A stretch of 64,000 bases of DNA from Streptomyces celluloflavus (GTDB taxonomy: Bacteria; Actinomycetota; Actinomycetes; Streptomycetales; Streptomycetaceae): positions 1-64,000 of the forward strand of contig JOEL01000035.1 in NCBI GenBank assembly GCA_000720995.1, read 5' to 3'. Shown here piece by piece: positions 29,175-38,265 of the stretch; position 1 is the first letter of the stretch, and every line of letters begins with the position of its first letter. The notes beneath the pieces are model-generated. The model searched no databases and had not been told where the DNA came from. It was given only the letters and a program-made list of their open reading frames with translations. Made by a program: the position numbers and the translations under genes.

Positions 29175-32100
29175 TCAGCGCAGCCGCTGGCTGATGACCT
29201 TCGAGACGCCGTCACCCTGCATGGAGACCCCGTACAGGGCGTCCGCGACCTCCATGGTCCGCTTCTGATGGGTGATCACGATCAGCTGGGAGCTCTCCTG
29301 GAGTTCCTCCATGATCCCGATCAGCCGCTGCAGATTGGTGTCGTCCAGCGCCGCCTCGACCTCGTCCATCACATAGAACGGGCTGGGCCGCGCCTTGAAG
29401 ATCGACACCAGCAGCGCCACCGCCGTCAGCGACCGCTCGCCGCCCGACAGCAGTGACAGCCGCTTGACCTTCTTCCCTGGCGGACGCGCCTCCACGTCCA
29501 CCCCGGTCGCCAGCATGTCGTCCGGGTTCGTCAGGACCAGCCGCCCCTCGCCGCCCGGGAAGAGCCGCGCGAAGACGCCCTCGAACTCCCGCGCGGTGTC
29601 CTGGTACGCCTCGGTGAAGACCTGCTCCACCCGTACGTCGACCTCCTTGACCACCCGCATCAGGTCGGTCCTGGTCTTCTTCAGGTCTTCAAGCTGTTCG
29701 CTGAGGAACTTGTGCCGCTCCTCCAGCGCCGCGAACTCCTCCAGCGCCAGCGGGTTCACCTTCCCGAGCTGCTGGTACGCCCGCTCGGCCGCCTTGAGCC
29801 GCTTCTCCTGCTCGCCCCGCGCGTACGGCACCGGGCGGTGCCGCGGATGCTCCGGATCCGCCGGCAGTTCCTCGCCCTCGGCGGGCGGCGCCGGCGGTAC
29901 GAGCTGATCGGGGCCGTACTCGGCCACCAGCCCGGCCGGCTCCATCCCCAGCTCCTCCAGCGCCCTGGCCTCCAGCTGCTCGATCCGCAGCCGCTTCTCC
30001 GCGCCCAGCACCTCGCCCCGGTGCACCGAGTCCGTCAGCTTGTCCAGCTCCGACTTCAGCTCCCGGCCCGTGTTCCGCTCGGCGACCAGCGCCTGTTCAC
30101 GTTCGGCCTTGGCCCGCTCGCCGGCCGCGCGCTCCTCCTCGGCCCGTACGACCGACACCTCGATATGCGCCAGCAGCTGCCGCGCACCGGCCGCGACCGC
30201 CCCGGCCACCGCCGCCTCGTGGCGCAGCCGGGCCCGCCGCCGGGCGGCCCGCGCCCGCGCCTCGCGCTCGGCCCGCGCCCCCCGGTCCAGCGCGTCCGCC
30301 CGCCCCGCGAGCGCCTTCACCCGCTCCTCGTGCGTACGCGCCTGGAGCCGGGCCTCCATCTCCGTCTGCCGGGCGTTGGCCCCGTCGGCGGCCAGCCGGT
30401 CCCGCACCGCCGTATCGGGCTCCGCCTCACCCGCGCCCGGGTCCTCCTCGGCCACCGCCAGCCGCTCGGCCAGCTCCTCGGCCTCCTCGGTGGCCCGCAG
30501 CAGCGCCTCCTCGGCTCGGGCGGCCGCCGCGCCGGACCGCTCCGCCTCGCCCGCGGCCGCCCGCGCCTGCCCGCCGAGCCGCCCCAGGTCCCCCGCGACC
30601 CCGGACTTCTCCCGGTCCGCCGCGCGCCGCCGCTCGTCCCACTCCTCGACCAGCGCGGCGCACGCGTCACGCCGCTCCCCCGCGGCCCGCTGTACCAGCG
30701 CCAGCTCCTGGCAGCGCGCCGCCAGCGCCACCAGCTCCGCCGCCGCCTCGTCGACGGACGCCTGCACCTCCAGCAGGCTCGGCGCACCGGCCGACCCGCC
30801 CTGCGCGAAATGCGCCCCGAGCAGATCGCCCTCCCCGGTCACCGCCGTCAGCTCCGGCCGCGCGGCCACCAGATCCTCGGCGTCCTCCAGCGTCCCGACG
30901 ACCACCACGTCCCGCAGCAGCCGCGCCACCGCGGCGGTCAACCCCGGTGGCCCGCACACCAGTTCGCTCACCCTGACCGGCTCGGCGGAGCTGTCGGGCA
31001 CCCGGGGTCCGGCGGGCGCGGGGATCCCGGCGCCGCCCGCCACCCCGGCGGACACACCGGCCCGCTCCGCGAAACCGGCCCCGTCCGGCACTCCGGTCGC
31101 CTCCCCCACACCGGTAGGACGGCCGGAACCGACCGCCACACCTGCCACACCGGTCATGCCGTCAGCACCATCCGCACGGGCCCCGCTGACCGACCCCTCC
31201 GCGCCGACCGCCGCACCCAGCCGCCCCGTCACACCACTCGTACCGACCGCCTCGGCCGCCTCCGCAGCCTCGGGCACACCCGTCCCCTGAGAGCCGATCA
31301 CCGTACGCCCCGCACCGCCGCCACCCCCCGGGTCCGCCGCCCCGGCCGCCCGCGCGGGGCCCGGCACCCGTACCGCCCCGGACGCAACCGCGCCCGCGGC
31401 ACCCGTCACCTCACCCGCCGCCCTGCCTGCGCCGCCCCCGCTTCCGGCACCCAGCACCATCGCCGCCCGCCCCGCGTCCTGTTTGCGCAGCAGGCGGATG
31501 GCGTCGGCGGCGGTGGCCGGATCGGTGACCGCGAGGGCGTCCGCGGCCGCGCCGAGCGCCGCCGCGACCGGGATCTCGAAGCCGGGCCGGACGGTCAGCA
31601 GCTCCGCCGCCGGACCGAGCACACCGGTGAGCTGGTCCGCGGCGGCCAGCAGCGCCCCCGTACCGTCCTTGCGGCGCAGCCCGAGCGCCAGCGCGTCGTG
31701 CCGGGCGGCGGTCGCGGCGCGCTTGCGCTCGGCCGCGGTCAGCGCCTCCCGGGCGGCACTCAGCGCGGTCTCCGCCGCGGCCAGTTCCCGCCGGGCCGCG
31801 CCGTGCCGGGCCGCGGTCTCCTCGTCGTCCGCGTCCAGCCCGGCCACCTCGGCCCGCAGTTGCTCGTACGCCTCCTGGGCCGCGGTCGCGCGCTGCCGGG
31901 CGCCGTCCCTGGCCTCGGCGAGCCGGCCGATCTCCGCCTGGGCCGAGGCCGCCCGGCCGCGCGCGGCGGTGACCTGCCCGCTCAGCCGCGCGAGCCCCTC
32001 GCGCCGGTCGGCGATGGCACGGGCCAGGTCGCGCAGCCGCCGCTCCTCGTCCGCCAACTGCCGCTCCAGCCCGGCACGGTGTTCGACGGTGTCCTCCAGC

Positions 32101-33161
32101 GCCCGGTTCGCCGCCTCCAGCGCCGCCGCCAGCTCCGCCTCCTGCTCGCGGATCCGGGCCGCCTCGCGCTCCAGCTCCTCGGGGTCGCGCCCGCGCCCCT
32201 CGTCCGGCGGGGCCGCCGCGGCGCTCCGGACCCGCGCCTCGGCCAGCGAGACCGTGCCGCGCACCCGCTCCGCGAGCTGCGACAGCTCGTACCAGGTCTG
32301 CTGCGCCCGCTGCACCCGCGGTGTCAGCGTGCGCACCTCCTCCTGCAGCACCGCCTCGCGCTGCTGGGCGGTGCGCAGCCGCGCCTGGGCCGCCTCCCGG
32401 CGTTCCCGCAGCGCCGCCTCATCGGCGATCTCGGCGCGCAGCGCCCGGCGCAGGGTGACGAGGTCGTCGGCGAGCAGCCGCAGCCGGGCGTCGCGCAGCT
32501 CGGCCTGGATGACGGCGGCCCGCCGGGCCACGGCGGCCTGCCGCCCCAGCGGTTTGAGCTGCCGCCGCAGCTCCTCGGTCAGATCCTGGACGCGGGCGAG
32601 ATTGGCCCGCATCGCGTCCAGCTTCCGCAGCGCCTTCTCCTTGCGCTTGCGGTGCTTGAGGACGCCGGCCGCCTCCTCGATGAACGCCCGGCGCCCCATG
32701 GGGTCGGCGTGCAGTACGGAGTCGAGCTGGCCCTGGCCGACGATGACGTGCATCTCGCGGCCGATACCGGAGTCCGACAGCAGCTCCTGGATGTCCAGCA
32801 GCCGGCAGGTGTCACCGTTGATCTGGTATTCGCTGCCGCCGTTGCGGAACATGGTCCGGGTGAGGGTGACTTCGGCGTACTCGATGGGCAGCGCGCCGTC
32901 GGAGTTGTCGATGGTGAGCGCGACCTCGGCGCGGCCCAGCGGCAGCCGGCCGGTCGTCCCGGCGAAGATGACGTCCTCCATCTTGCCGCCGCGCAGCGAT
33001 TTGGCGCCCTGCTCGCCCATGACCCAGGACAGCGCGTCCACGACATTGGACTTGCCGGAACCATTGGGGCCCACGACACAGGTGATGCCGGGTTCGAATC
33101 GCAGCGTCGTGGCGGAGGCGAAGGACTTGAAGCCTCGCAGGGTCAGACTCTTGAGATGCAC
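29175..33161 (-). CDS. smc: Chromosome segregation ATPase SMC with enlarged hinge
   Basis: A 1328-residue SMC, longer than the roughly 1190 I expect for Streptomyces. Walker A is GPNGSGKS (32-39). The C-terminal head has LSLLSGGERSLTAVALL (about 1236) and the Walker B YVMDEVEAALDD (about 1266). Long coiled coils flank the hinge. The first hinge half ends near residue 568 (RKQDAGRAAMVLGAG) and the second resumes near 723 (DSSAEPVRVSELVCGPPG). The roughly 150 residues between are Gly/Ala/Val-rich low complexity. The frame is continuous, so it is an insert and not a frameshift. SMC works with ScpA/ScpB in chromosome compaction. Confidence 0.97.
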   Translation of the reverse strand: MHLKSLTLRGFKSFASATTLRFEPGITCVVGPNGSGKSNVVDALSWVMGEQGAKSLRGGKMEDVIFAGTTGRLPLGRAEVALTIDNSDGALPIEYAEVTLTRTMFRNGGSEYQINGDTCRLLDIQELLSDSGIGREMHVIVGQGQLDSVLHADPMGRRAFIEEAAGVLKHRKRKEKALRKLDAMRANLARVQDLTEELRRQLKPLGRQAAVARRAAVIQAELRDARLRLLADDLVTLRRALRAEIADEAALRERREAAQARLRTAQQREAVLQEEVRTLTPRVQRAQQTWYELSQLAERVRGTVSLAEARVRSAAAAPPDEGRGRDPEELEREAARIREQEAELAAALEAANRALEDTVEHRAGLERQLADEERRLRDLARAIADRREGLARLSGQVTAARGRAASAQAEIGRLAEARDGARQRATAAQEAYEQLRAEVAGLDADDEETAARHGAARRELAAAETALSAAREALTAAERKRAATAARHDALALGLRRKDGTGALLAAADQLTGVLGPAAELLTVRPGFEIPVAAALGAAADALAVTDPATAADAIRLLRKQDAGRAAMVLGAGSGGGAGRAAGEVTGAAGAVASGAVRVPGPARAAGAADPGGGGGAGRTVIGSQGTGVPEAAEAAEAVGTSGVTGRLGAAVGAEGSVSGARADGADGMTGVAGVAVGSGRPTGVGEATGVPDGAGFAERAGVSAGVAGGAGIPAPAGPRVPDSSAEPVRVSELVCGPPGLTAAVARLLRDVVVVGTLEDAEDLVAARPELTAVTGEGDLLGAHFAQGGSAGAPSLLEVQASVDEAAAELVALAARCQELALVQRAAGERRDACAALVEEWDERRRAADREKSGVAGDLGRLGGQARAAAGEAERSGAAAARAEEALLRATEEAEELAERLAVAEEDPGAGEAEPDTAVRDRLAADGANARQTEMEARLQARTHEERVKALAGRADALDRGARAEREARARAARRRARLRHEAAVAGAVAAGARQLLAHIEVSVVRAEEERAAGERAKAEREQALVAERNTGRELKSELDKLTDSVHRGEVLGAEKRLRIEQLEARALEELGMEPAGLVAEYGPDQLVPPAPPAEGEELPADPEHPRHRPVPYARGEQEKRLKAAERAYQQLGKVNPLALEEFAALEERHKFLSEQLEDLKKTRTDLMRVVKEVDVRVEQVFTEAYQDTAREFEGVFARLFPGGEGRLVLTNPDDMLATGVDVEARPPGKKVKRLSLLSGGERSLTAVALLVSIFKARPSPFYVMDEVEAALDDTNLQRLIGIMEELQESSQLIVITHQKRTMEVADALYGVSMQGDGVSKVISQRLR
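30996..31448 (-). repeat. Low-complexity Gly/Ala/Val-coding expansion within smc
   Basis: This tract encodes SMC residues about 572-722, dominated by short Gly-Val/Ala-Gly units with scattered Pro, Thr and Glu. The DNA has many degenerate copies of an ACACCGG-like unit, which suggests growth by slippage or recombination. Confidence 0.7.
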
Positions 33162-33372
33162 GTCTTTGGACTTTACCGCCCGTCCGGCGGCGGCCCGGCC
33201 GCAACATTCCCGTCGCCCGCGGCCGTCCGGGAACGGGCCGTGGCCTGCGCAGCGGGGCGCATCGGCGGCGGGGGACCGCTGTTGTTTTCGGTTTCACCAA
33301 GGAAAGCGCAGGGCACACCATGCGGTAAGGAAAGCGCCGGAAAGCCGAAGCGGAAATGACGGGGAAACGACG

Positions 33373-33394
33373 AAGGGACGCCGAAGCGTCCCTT
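33373..33394 (-). terminator. Terminator of the 67-residue coiled-coil gene
   Basis: A perfect 9-bp stem (33373-33381 with 33386-33394) and a CGAA tetraloop, about 65 nt after the stop of the upstream small gene on the minus strand. Confidence 0.65.
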
Positions 33395-33459
33395 GCAGAT
33401 CTTGTAGAAGAACGGTGCCTCGAGCGACTGGCGAGCAGTCCACCGTCCGGGGGTTGGGG

Positions 33460-33663
33460 TCAGGTGAGCGCAGGCTCCGCCTGGGGTACGTCGATGTCGA
33501 GCATCGAGCCGTCGCGACGTGCGGCAGCGGACAGCATGTCGTTCTCGGCCTGCATCCGGATCAGTTCGGATTCCAGGTCCTGGACACGCTGCTGAAGCCG
33601 TCGCATCTCGGAGTGGACTCGGGGGTCGGAGCCGCCGACGTAACCGAGAAGCGCCTTTGCCAT
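33460..33663 (-). CDS. Conserved small coiled-coil protein
   Basis: 67 residues from ATG 33663, with GGAGGA about nine bases upstream. The N-terminus MAKALLGYVGGSDPRVHSEM is followed by a heptad-like coiled coil (RRLQQRVQDLESELIRMQAE) and a short acidic tail. I remember near-identical small proteins at this position in other Streptomyces; the function is unknown. It could bind or oligomerise with another coiled-coil protein. It has its own terminator and lies between acyP and smc. Confidence 0.8.
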   Translation of the reverse strand: MAKALLGYVGGSDPRVHSEMRRLQQRVQDLESELIRMQAENDMLSAAARRDGSMLDIDVPQAEPALT

Positions 33664-34045
33664 GATGGATGGTCCTCCACAATGAGTGACCGACCGAAGC
33701 GGTGTGGGTCGTGAGGGATTCGCACCCGCGGTGCTTGTCATTACCTGGTGCACTCAATGGCAAACAGCTAAGGTGCGCGGGGATTCCAGCGTCTCACCAA
33801 ACGGTTTGAGGGTCAACACGATCACGCCCCGTATCCTCGGGTGCCTGAGAGTGCGCGGCCGTATGGGCACTGCGCGAACTCTCCAGAAAGGCCCCGCGGG
33901 GGCGTGGAGATCATGCCTACAGCGGCAGCCTTGCACGGGTCGGCCGAGTTGGCAACCACCAGCCGATATCTCCCGTGAGCAGGCGACACGCGCGGGGCGC
34001 CAAGATCACCTCGACCGACCGTCCGGCCGGTTTCCGGGAGCCCCC
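33664..34045. other. Intergenic region upstream of the small coiled-coil gene
   Basis: 382 bases with no supported gene. It contains an 11-bp palindrome CAAACGGTTTG (33798-33808) and a TTGACC hexamer on the minus strand next to it (33811-33816), a possible -35 element. No convincing -10 is seen at the right distance. Confidence 0.35.
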
Positions 34046-34327
34046 TCAGCGGATCGCGAAGCCGTCGTAACCACCGCGGGGAGTGGCCCAGATCTCAGTG
34101 ACGCCATCGACCCGGCCGGGCGTGTCTCCGGTGCGCAGCCACTCCAGCAACTGCTCGCAGTGATCCTTCGGGCCCTCGGCGACGACCTGGACGCGGCCGT
34201 CCTCAAGGTTGAGGGCGAACCCGACGAGCGCGCCGATGCGCAGCGCGTTGGCCCGCGCGAACCAACGGAATCCGACCCCTTGAACCCGGCCGCGCACCCA
34301 TGCGGTCACCCGGACATCTTCATTCAT
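34046..34327 (-). CDS. acyP: Acylphosphatase
   Basis: A 93-residue acylphosphatase hydrolysing carboxyl-phosphate bonds. The signature [15 protein letters not shown] contains the catalytic Arg and phosphate loop. The catalytic Asn lies in [17 protein letters not shown]. Full length for the family. The ATG is at 34327. It is divergent from the CAP-domain gene. Confidence 0.95.
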   Translation of the reverse strand: MNEDVRVTAWVRGRVQGVGFRWFARANALRIGALVGFALNLEDGRVQVVAEGPKDHCEQLLEWLRTGDTPGRVDGVTEIWATPRGGYDGFAIR

Positions 34328-34401
34328 GTGTGCACGTTAACCGGACAATTGCACAACGGGCACTTCGGCCTCTTGCGTGATGGCGTACAGTCCGCCGACA
34401 G

Positions 34402-34429
34402 CGTCCCTCACCCATACGGGTGAGGGACG
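34402..34429. promoter_or_regulatory. Perfect hairpin in the 5' region of the CAP-domain gene
   Basis: A 12-bp perfect stem (34402-34413 with 34418-34429) and a 4-nt loop ATAC, extendable to 14 bp with a G-T pair. It ends 27 nt before the CAP gene ATG and just before its RBS. It could be an operator, an attenuator or a leader hairpin. Confidence 0.55.
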
Positions 34430-34456
34430 TTCACACTGACGGAAGGAAGACAGCGG

Positions 34457-35374
34457 ATGGGCCGCCATCGACGCTCCGCTCCCCCGGCGCCGGAATCCAT
34501 AGGCGCGCCGCCCGGTGACGTACGACCGGCCGCGCCGCCCGTCACGGAGGCCGCCACCCGGCCCCGCGGCCGGCGCGCGGCGCGCGGGCGCCGGACGGTA
34601 CCGCTGCGCACGGGGCTGCTCGGCGCCTCCGCCGCCGTGGCCATGGGCACCGTGGCGGTCGCCTCCGGACTGCTGCCCGGCGGCGACCGGTTCGAGCCGG
34701 GCGGCGGCGGCCTCGGTGAGCGGGTACGCGCCGACTCGCTGCCGGACGCCGCGCCGCAGGACGGCGGCGCCACCGCGTCGGCCGGACCCACCGCGGACCC
34801 GGCGGGCCGCGGCACCGGCCGCCCGTCGGCCCCGGAGACCGGCCGGCCGTCCTCGGCCGCGGCTCCCTCGACCACCCCGTCGCCCCGGCAACCGTCGCAG
34901 CCCTCAGCCGGAACGGCCGGTGCGCACCGCCCCGCCACCCCCGCAACCCCCGCGGCGCCGCAGCGCGCCTCGCATCCGCCGAAGGCCGCGGACGGCGGGT
35001 CGTCGGCCGAGGCCCAGGTGCTGTCCCTCGTGAACCAGGAGCGCGCCCAAGCCGGCTGCTCCCCGGTGACCGCCAACCACGAACTGGGCGGTCTGGCTCA
35101 GCAGTTCAGCGACGACATGGCCCGGCGCCAGTTCTTCGACCACACCGACCCGGACGGTGCGAGCCCCTGGGACCGCGCCCGCCACCGGGGCATCGGCGAC
35201 CTGGGCGGCGAGAACATCGCCCGCGGCCAGGCCGACGCCCAATCGGTGATGAAGACCTGGATGAACAGCCCCGGCCACCGCGCCAACATCCTCAACTGCG
35301 AGTACCGGACCCTCGGCGTCGGAGCCCACTTCGGCCCCGGCGGCCCCTGGTGGACCCAGGAATTCGGCTTCTGA
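34457..35374 (+). CDS. Secreted/membrane-anchored CAP (SCP-like) domain protein
   Basis: A 305-residue exported protein. A basic N-terminus is followed by one hydrophobic segment (LLGASAAVAMGTVAVASGLL, about 53-72). A long Pro/Ala/Thr/Ser-rich linker runs to about residue 180. The C-terminal CAP domain (about 185-305) shows VLSLVNQERAQAGCSPV, FFDHTDPDGASPWDRA, GENIARGQ and WMNSPGHRANILNCEY. The linker fits surface display. Function of bacterial CAP proteins is mostly unknown. GGAAGG precedes ATG 34457. Confidence 0.9.
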   Translation: MGRHRRSAPPAPESIGAPPGDVRPAAPPVTEAATRPRGRRAARGRRTVPLRTGLLGASAAVAMGTVAVASGLLPGGDRFEPGGGGLGERVRADSLPDAAPQDGGATASAGPTADPAGRGTGRPSAPETGRPSSAAAPSTTPSPRQPSQPSAGTAGAHRPATPATPAAPQRASHPPKAADGGSSAEAQVLSLVNQERAQAGCSPVTANHELGGLAQQFSDDMARRQFFDHTDPDGASPWDRARHRGIGDLGGENIARGQADAQSVMKTWMNSPGHRANILNCEYRTLGVGAHFGPGGPWWTQEFGF

Positions 35375-35389
35375 CCCCGGTACGTCACC

Positions 35390-35418
35390 CGCGGGCCGCT
35401 GCCGGTCCCCGGCCCGCG
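35390..35418. terminator. Bidirectional terminator between the CAP-domain gene and mutM
   Basis: A perfect 8-bp GC stem (35390-35397 with 35411-35418) in the 46-nt gap between convergent genes. Confidence 0.5.
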
Positions 35419-35420
35419 CC

Positions 35421-36356
35421 TCAGCCGCCGTGGATGGGCCGGGGCGGGCGCTGGCAGCGGGGGCAGAAGTAGCTGGAGCGGTTCATCCAGGGCCGGCGGC
35501 GGATGGGCGTTCCGCAGCGGCGGCAGGGTTCGTCCGCGCGTCCGTAGGCGTCCAGGGACCGCGCGAAGTAGCCGGATTCGCCGTTCACATTGACGTAGAG
35601 ACTGTCGAAGCTGGTGCCCCCGACGGCGAGCGCGGCGTTCATCACCTCCCGGACGTGGCCGAGCAGCTCGGCGGTGCGGGGCCGGGTGAAGCCGGCGGTC
35701 GGCCGCTCGTAGTGCAGCCGCGAGCGCCACAGCGCCTCGTCGGCGTAGATGTTGCCGACGCCGCTGATCAGCGACTGGTCGAGCAGAGCGCGTTTGACGG
35801 TGGTCCGGCGGCGGCGCAGCGCGTCGTGGAAGGCGGCGTCGTCGAAGGCCGCGTCGAGCGGGTCGCGGGCGATGTGCGCGATGACGTCGGGGAGGTCGTC
35901 GGCGTCGCCCGGGACGGTGTCGTGCAGCGAGAGGCCGCCGAAGGTGCGCTGGTCGACGAAGCGGAGCTCGGTGTCCTCGGCGTCGTCGAAGCGGATCCGG
36001 ACGCGCAGATGCTTCTCGTCCGGGGCGTCCTGCGGCTGGACCAGCAGCTGACCGCTCATACCGAGGTGCGCGAGGACCGCGAGGCCGTGGCCCTCGGACG
36101 GCACCAGGGCGGCCGGAGCCCCCTCCGGAACGGCGGACCATATCTCGCCGCCGGCCACCGGGAGCCAGAGGTATTTGCCGCGGCGGCGCGCCTCGCCGAT
36201 GCGCAGTCCCTTGAGCCGGGCCGCGAAATCGGCCGCACCCGCCGCGTGCCGGCGGATCGCGCGCGGGTGCAGGACCTCGACGGTGTCGACCGTACGGCCG
36301 CTGACCCAGCGTGCCAGTCCGCGGCGGACGACCTCGACCTCGGGCAGCTCGGGCAA
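35421..36356 (-). CDS. mutM: Formamidopyrimidine-DNA glycosylase MutM
   Basis: A 311-residue base-excision repair enzyme removing oxidised purines. TTG 36356 is chosen: GAGGAG lies 5 nt upstream and it yields the required mature N-terminus [13 protein letters not shown], with catalytic Pro and Glu. [12 protein letters not shown] and the H2TH region ([18 protein letters not shown]) follow. The C-terminal zinc finger (CRRCGTPI, then CPRCQ) is intact. About 20 extra residues ([20 protein letters not shown]) precede HLGMSG, making it longer than usual. It is downstream of rnc after a perfect hairpin. Confidence 0.95.
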   Translation of the reverse strand: MPELPEVEVVRRGLARWVSGRTVDTVEVLHPRAIRRHAAGAADFAARLKGLRIGEARRRGKYLWLPVAGGEIWSAVPEGAPAALVPSEGHGLAVLAHLGMSGQLLVQPQDAPDEKHLRVRIRFDDAEDTELRFVDQRTFGGLSLHDTVPGDADDLPDVIAHIARDPLDAAFDDAAFHDALRRRRTTVKRALLDQSLISGVGNIYADEALWRSRLHYERPTAGFTRPRTAELLGHVREVMNAALAVGGTSFDSLYVNVNGESGYFARSLDAYGRADEPCRRCGTPIRRRPWMNRSSYFCPRCQRPPRPIHGG

Positions 36357-36375
36357 AGGGACTCCTCGGGAAAGA

Positions 36376-36422
36376 CTTCTGACCCTGTCCGGGCGGCGGG
36401 ACCGCCCGGACAGGGTCAGAAG
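36376..36422 (-). ncRNA. Perfect 21-bp intercistronic hairpin after rnc
   Basis: Positions 36376-36396 are the exact complement of 36402-36422, with a 5-nt loop. It begins 7 nt after the rnc stop and ends about 20 nt before the mutM start. It may be a terminator or attenuator. A 21-bp perfect duplex is also about the size bound and cut by RNase III, the product of the gene just upstream. No mismatch or wobble is present. Confidence 0.7.
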
Positions 36423-36429
36423 AGGGGAT

Positions 36430-37281
36430 TCAGGATGCCTGCGACGTGGTGTCGTCGGCCGGCGGCACGTCCTCGGCCGCCTGCGACGCCTCGTCGCCGG
36501 AAGCCGCTTCCTCGGCCGCCGAATCCGCCGCGGCGCTGATCGCGCGCCACGCGGACTCCGCCGCCTGCTGCTCGGCTTCCTTCTTGCTGCGGCCGGTGCC
36601 GGTGCCGTACGAGACACCACCGACGCGGGCAGCAGCAGTGAAGGTCTTCTCGTGGTCGGGACCGGTCTCGCTGACCAGGTACTCCGGGACACCGAGACCT
36701 TGGGTCGCGGTGAGTTCCTGGAGGCTCGTCTTCCAGTCGAGGCCCGCGCCCAGACGGGAGGACTTCTCGATGAGCGGGTCGAAGAGCCGGTGTACCAGCT
36801 CACCCGCCGCGTCGAGGCCCTGATCGAGATAGACCGCGCCGATCACCGCTTCCAGGGTGTCGGCGAGGATGGATGCCTTGTCCCGGCCGCCCGTGCCCTC
36901 TTCGCCCCGGCCGAGGCGGATGAAGGCACCGAGGTCGAGGCCGCGCCCCACCTCGGCGAGTGCACGCGAGTTGACCACCGCGGCCCGCAGTTTGGCCAGC
37001 TGGCCTTCCGGCAGATCGGGGTGGATCTTGTACAGCGTGTCCGTGACCACCAGGCCGAGCACCGAATCCCCGAGGAATTCGAGCCGCTCGTTGGTGGGCA
37101 GACCGCCGTTCTCGTATGCGTACGAGCGGTGCGTCAGCGCACGCACCAGAAGGGCGGACTCGAGCTGGTACCCGAGCCGCCCTTCCAGAAGCGTGTGGGA
37201 CGAGGCTGTGTCTGCCGGCGCCGGTTCACCGTCGCGCGGCTCACCCCCGCGCTGGCGGGGAGCCGAATTGGCTTCTGACAT
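36430..37281 (-). CDS. rnc: Ribonuclease III (AbsB)
   Basis: A 283-residue dsRNA endonuclease. The signature [17 protein letters not shown] holds the metal-binding acidic residues, and [15 protein letters not shown] is the second acidic motif. A dsRBD ([19 protein letters not shown], then [14 protein letters not shown]) and an acidic Ala-rich tail follow. In S. coelicolor this gene is absB, a global antibiotic regulator that also cleaves its own transcript. ATG 37281 gives MSEANS. It sits between rpmF and mutM. Confidence 0.97.
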   Translation of the reverse strand: MSEANSAPRQRGGEPRDGEPAPADTASSHTLLEGRLGYQLESALLVRALTHRSYAYENGGLPTNERLEFLGDSVLGLVVTDTLYKIHPDLPEGQLAKLRAAVVNSRALAEVGRGLDLGAFIRLGRGEEGTGGRDKASILADTLEAVIGAVYLDQGLDAAGELVHRLFDPLIEKSSRLGAGLDWKTSLQELTATQGLGVPEYLVSETGPDHEKTFTAAARVGGVSYGTGTGRSKKEAEQQAAESAWRAISAAADSAAEEAASGDEASQAAEDVPPADDTTSQAS

Positions 37282-37300
37282 GGAGCCCGTCACCAGCCGC

Positions 37301-37474
37301 TCAGACCTCGAGGACCTGGCGCTTGTTGTAGGTGCCGCAGCTCGGGCACGCGATGTGCTGCTGCTTCGGCTCATGGCAGCGCTCGCACGACACCAGGGTG
37401 GGGACCGCAGCCTTCCACTGCGACCGGCGGTGGCGCGTGTTGCTGCGCGACATCTTCCGCTTCGGAACAGCCAC
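37301..37474 (-). CDS. rpmF: 50S ribosomal protein L32
   Basis: A 57-residue L32 read directly from the sequence. The start is GTG 37474 with AGGAG 8 nt upstream. The protein begins [20 protein letters not shown]. It carries a zinc ribbon ([20 protein letters not shown]) and ends KRQVLEV. It lies 2 nt after the DUF177 gene and 19 nt before rnc, the standard DUF177-rpmF-rnc order. Confidence 0.97.
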   Translation of the reverse strand: MAVPKRKMSRSNTRHRRSQWKAAVPTLVSCERCHEPKQQHIACPSCGTYNKRQVLEV

Positions 37475-37476
37475 GG

Positions 37477-38070
37477 CTACTTCTCCTGAGGTTCATCCCC
37501 GCCAAGGCGGGGGGCGTTGTCCTTCTCGCCGTCCTGGTTGGCACCGGCGAGTTCCTGCAAAGCCGCCCAACGGGCGTCGACGGCATCGTGATGGTGGTCC
37601 GGGTCGTCCGCGAGCCGCACTCCGCATTCGGAGCACAGACCGGGGCAGTCGTCCTGGCACACCGGCTGCAGCGGAAGTGCGAGCACCACCGCGTCCCGCA
37701 GCACGGGTTCGAGGTCGAACAAATCGTCCTCGACGAAGAGGGTGTCCTCCTCGTCCTCGGCGTCGTCGCCGGATTCCGCGGGGCGGATCCGGGCGTCGGC
37801 GTCGGGGTAGGAGAACATCTCCTGGAAGTCCGCGTGGAACTCTCGCTCCAGCGGCTCCAGACACCTTACGCACTCCCCCTTCACGGTTGCACGGGCGGTG
37901 CCTGTGACAAGCACCCCGTCCATGACCGATTCCAGGCGGAGGTCGAGTTCGACCGGCGCGCCCTCGGGCACTCCGATGACCTCGTTGCCGAGGTCCCGGG
38001 GGGCCTCGACGGTGCGGGAGAGCCGCTTGAGCGTGCCGGGACGACGACCCAGCTCGCGTGTGTCGAACAC
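37477..38070 (-). CDS. DUF177/YceD family protein
   Basis: A 197-residue protein from GTG 38070. It is linked to L32 and 23S rRNA maturation by conserved pairing with rpmF (known for YceD). It has [12 protein letters not shown] and a Cys-rich segment ([18 protein letters not shown]), then [16 protein letters not shown]. The start is doubtful. Upstream codons in frame encode [12 protein letters not shown], which I remember as conserved in homologues, but no ATG, GTG or TTG precedes them in frame. An ATC at 38105 is preceded by AGGAAG, so a non-canonical start is possible. Confidence 0.85.
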   Translation of the reverse strand: MFDTRELGRRPGTLKRLSRTVEAPRDLGNEVIGVPEGAPVELDLRLESVMDGVLVTGTARATVKGECVRCLEPLEREFHADFQEMFSYPDADARIRPAESGDDAEDEEDTLFVEDDLFDLEPVLRDAVVLALPLQPVCQDDCPGLCSECGVRLADDPDHHHDAVDARWAALQELAGANQDGEKDNAPRLGGDEPQEK

Positions 38071-38265
38071 GAGCGGGGAACGATGGTCGAGGCGGGCGTT
38101 GATGGCTTCCTGCTTTCTGTACTGCGGTACGAGCCGCCCGTCACCGGATCGGTGGTTGGGCAGCAGAGATCGCGGACGTACACGCGACCGAAGAGCCAGG
38201 ATACTGGACGGGCCCCGATAGGCCCAATCCGCTTCCGGCCGCTCACCGGCGGCCCCGGCCGGTAC

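Noticed and set aside
30996..31448. Possibility that the SMC insert is an intein
   Set aside because: No splicing blocks, no terminal His-Asn, and low-complexity composition.
29712..33714. Long plus-strand frames opposite smc
   Set aside because: They are antisense shadows rich in Arg/Pro/Ser; SMC motifs fix the coding strand.
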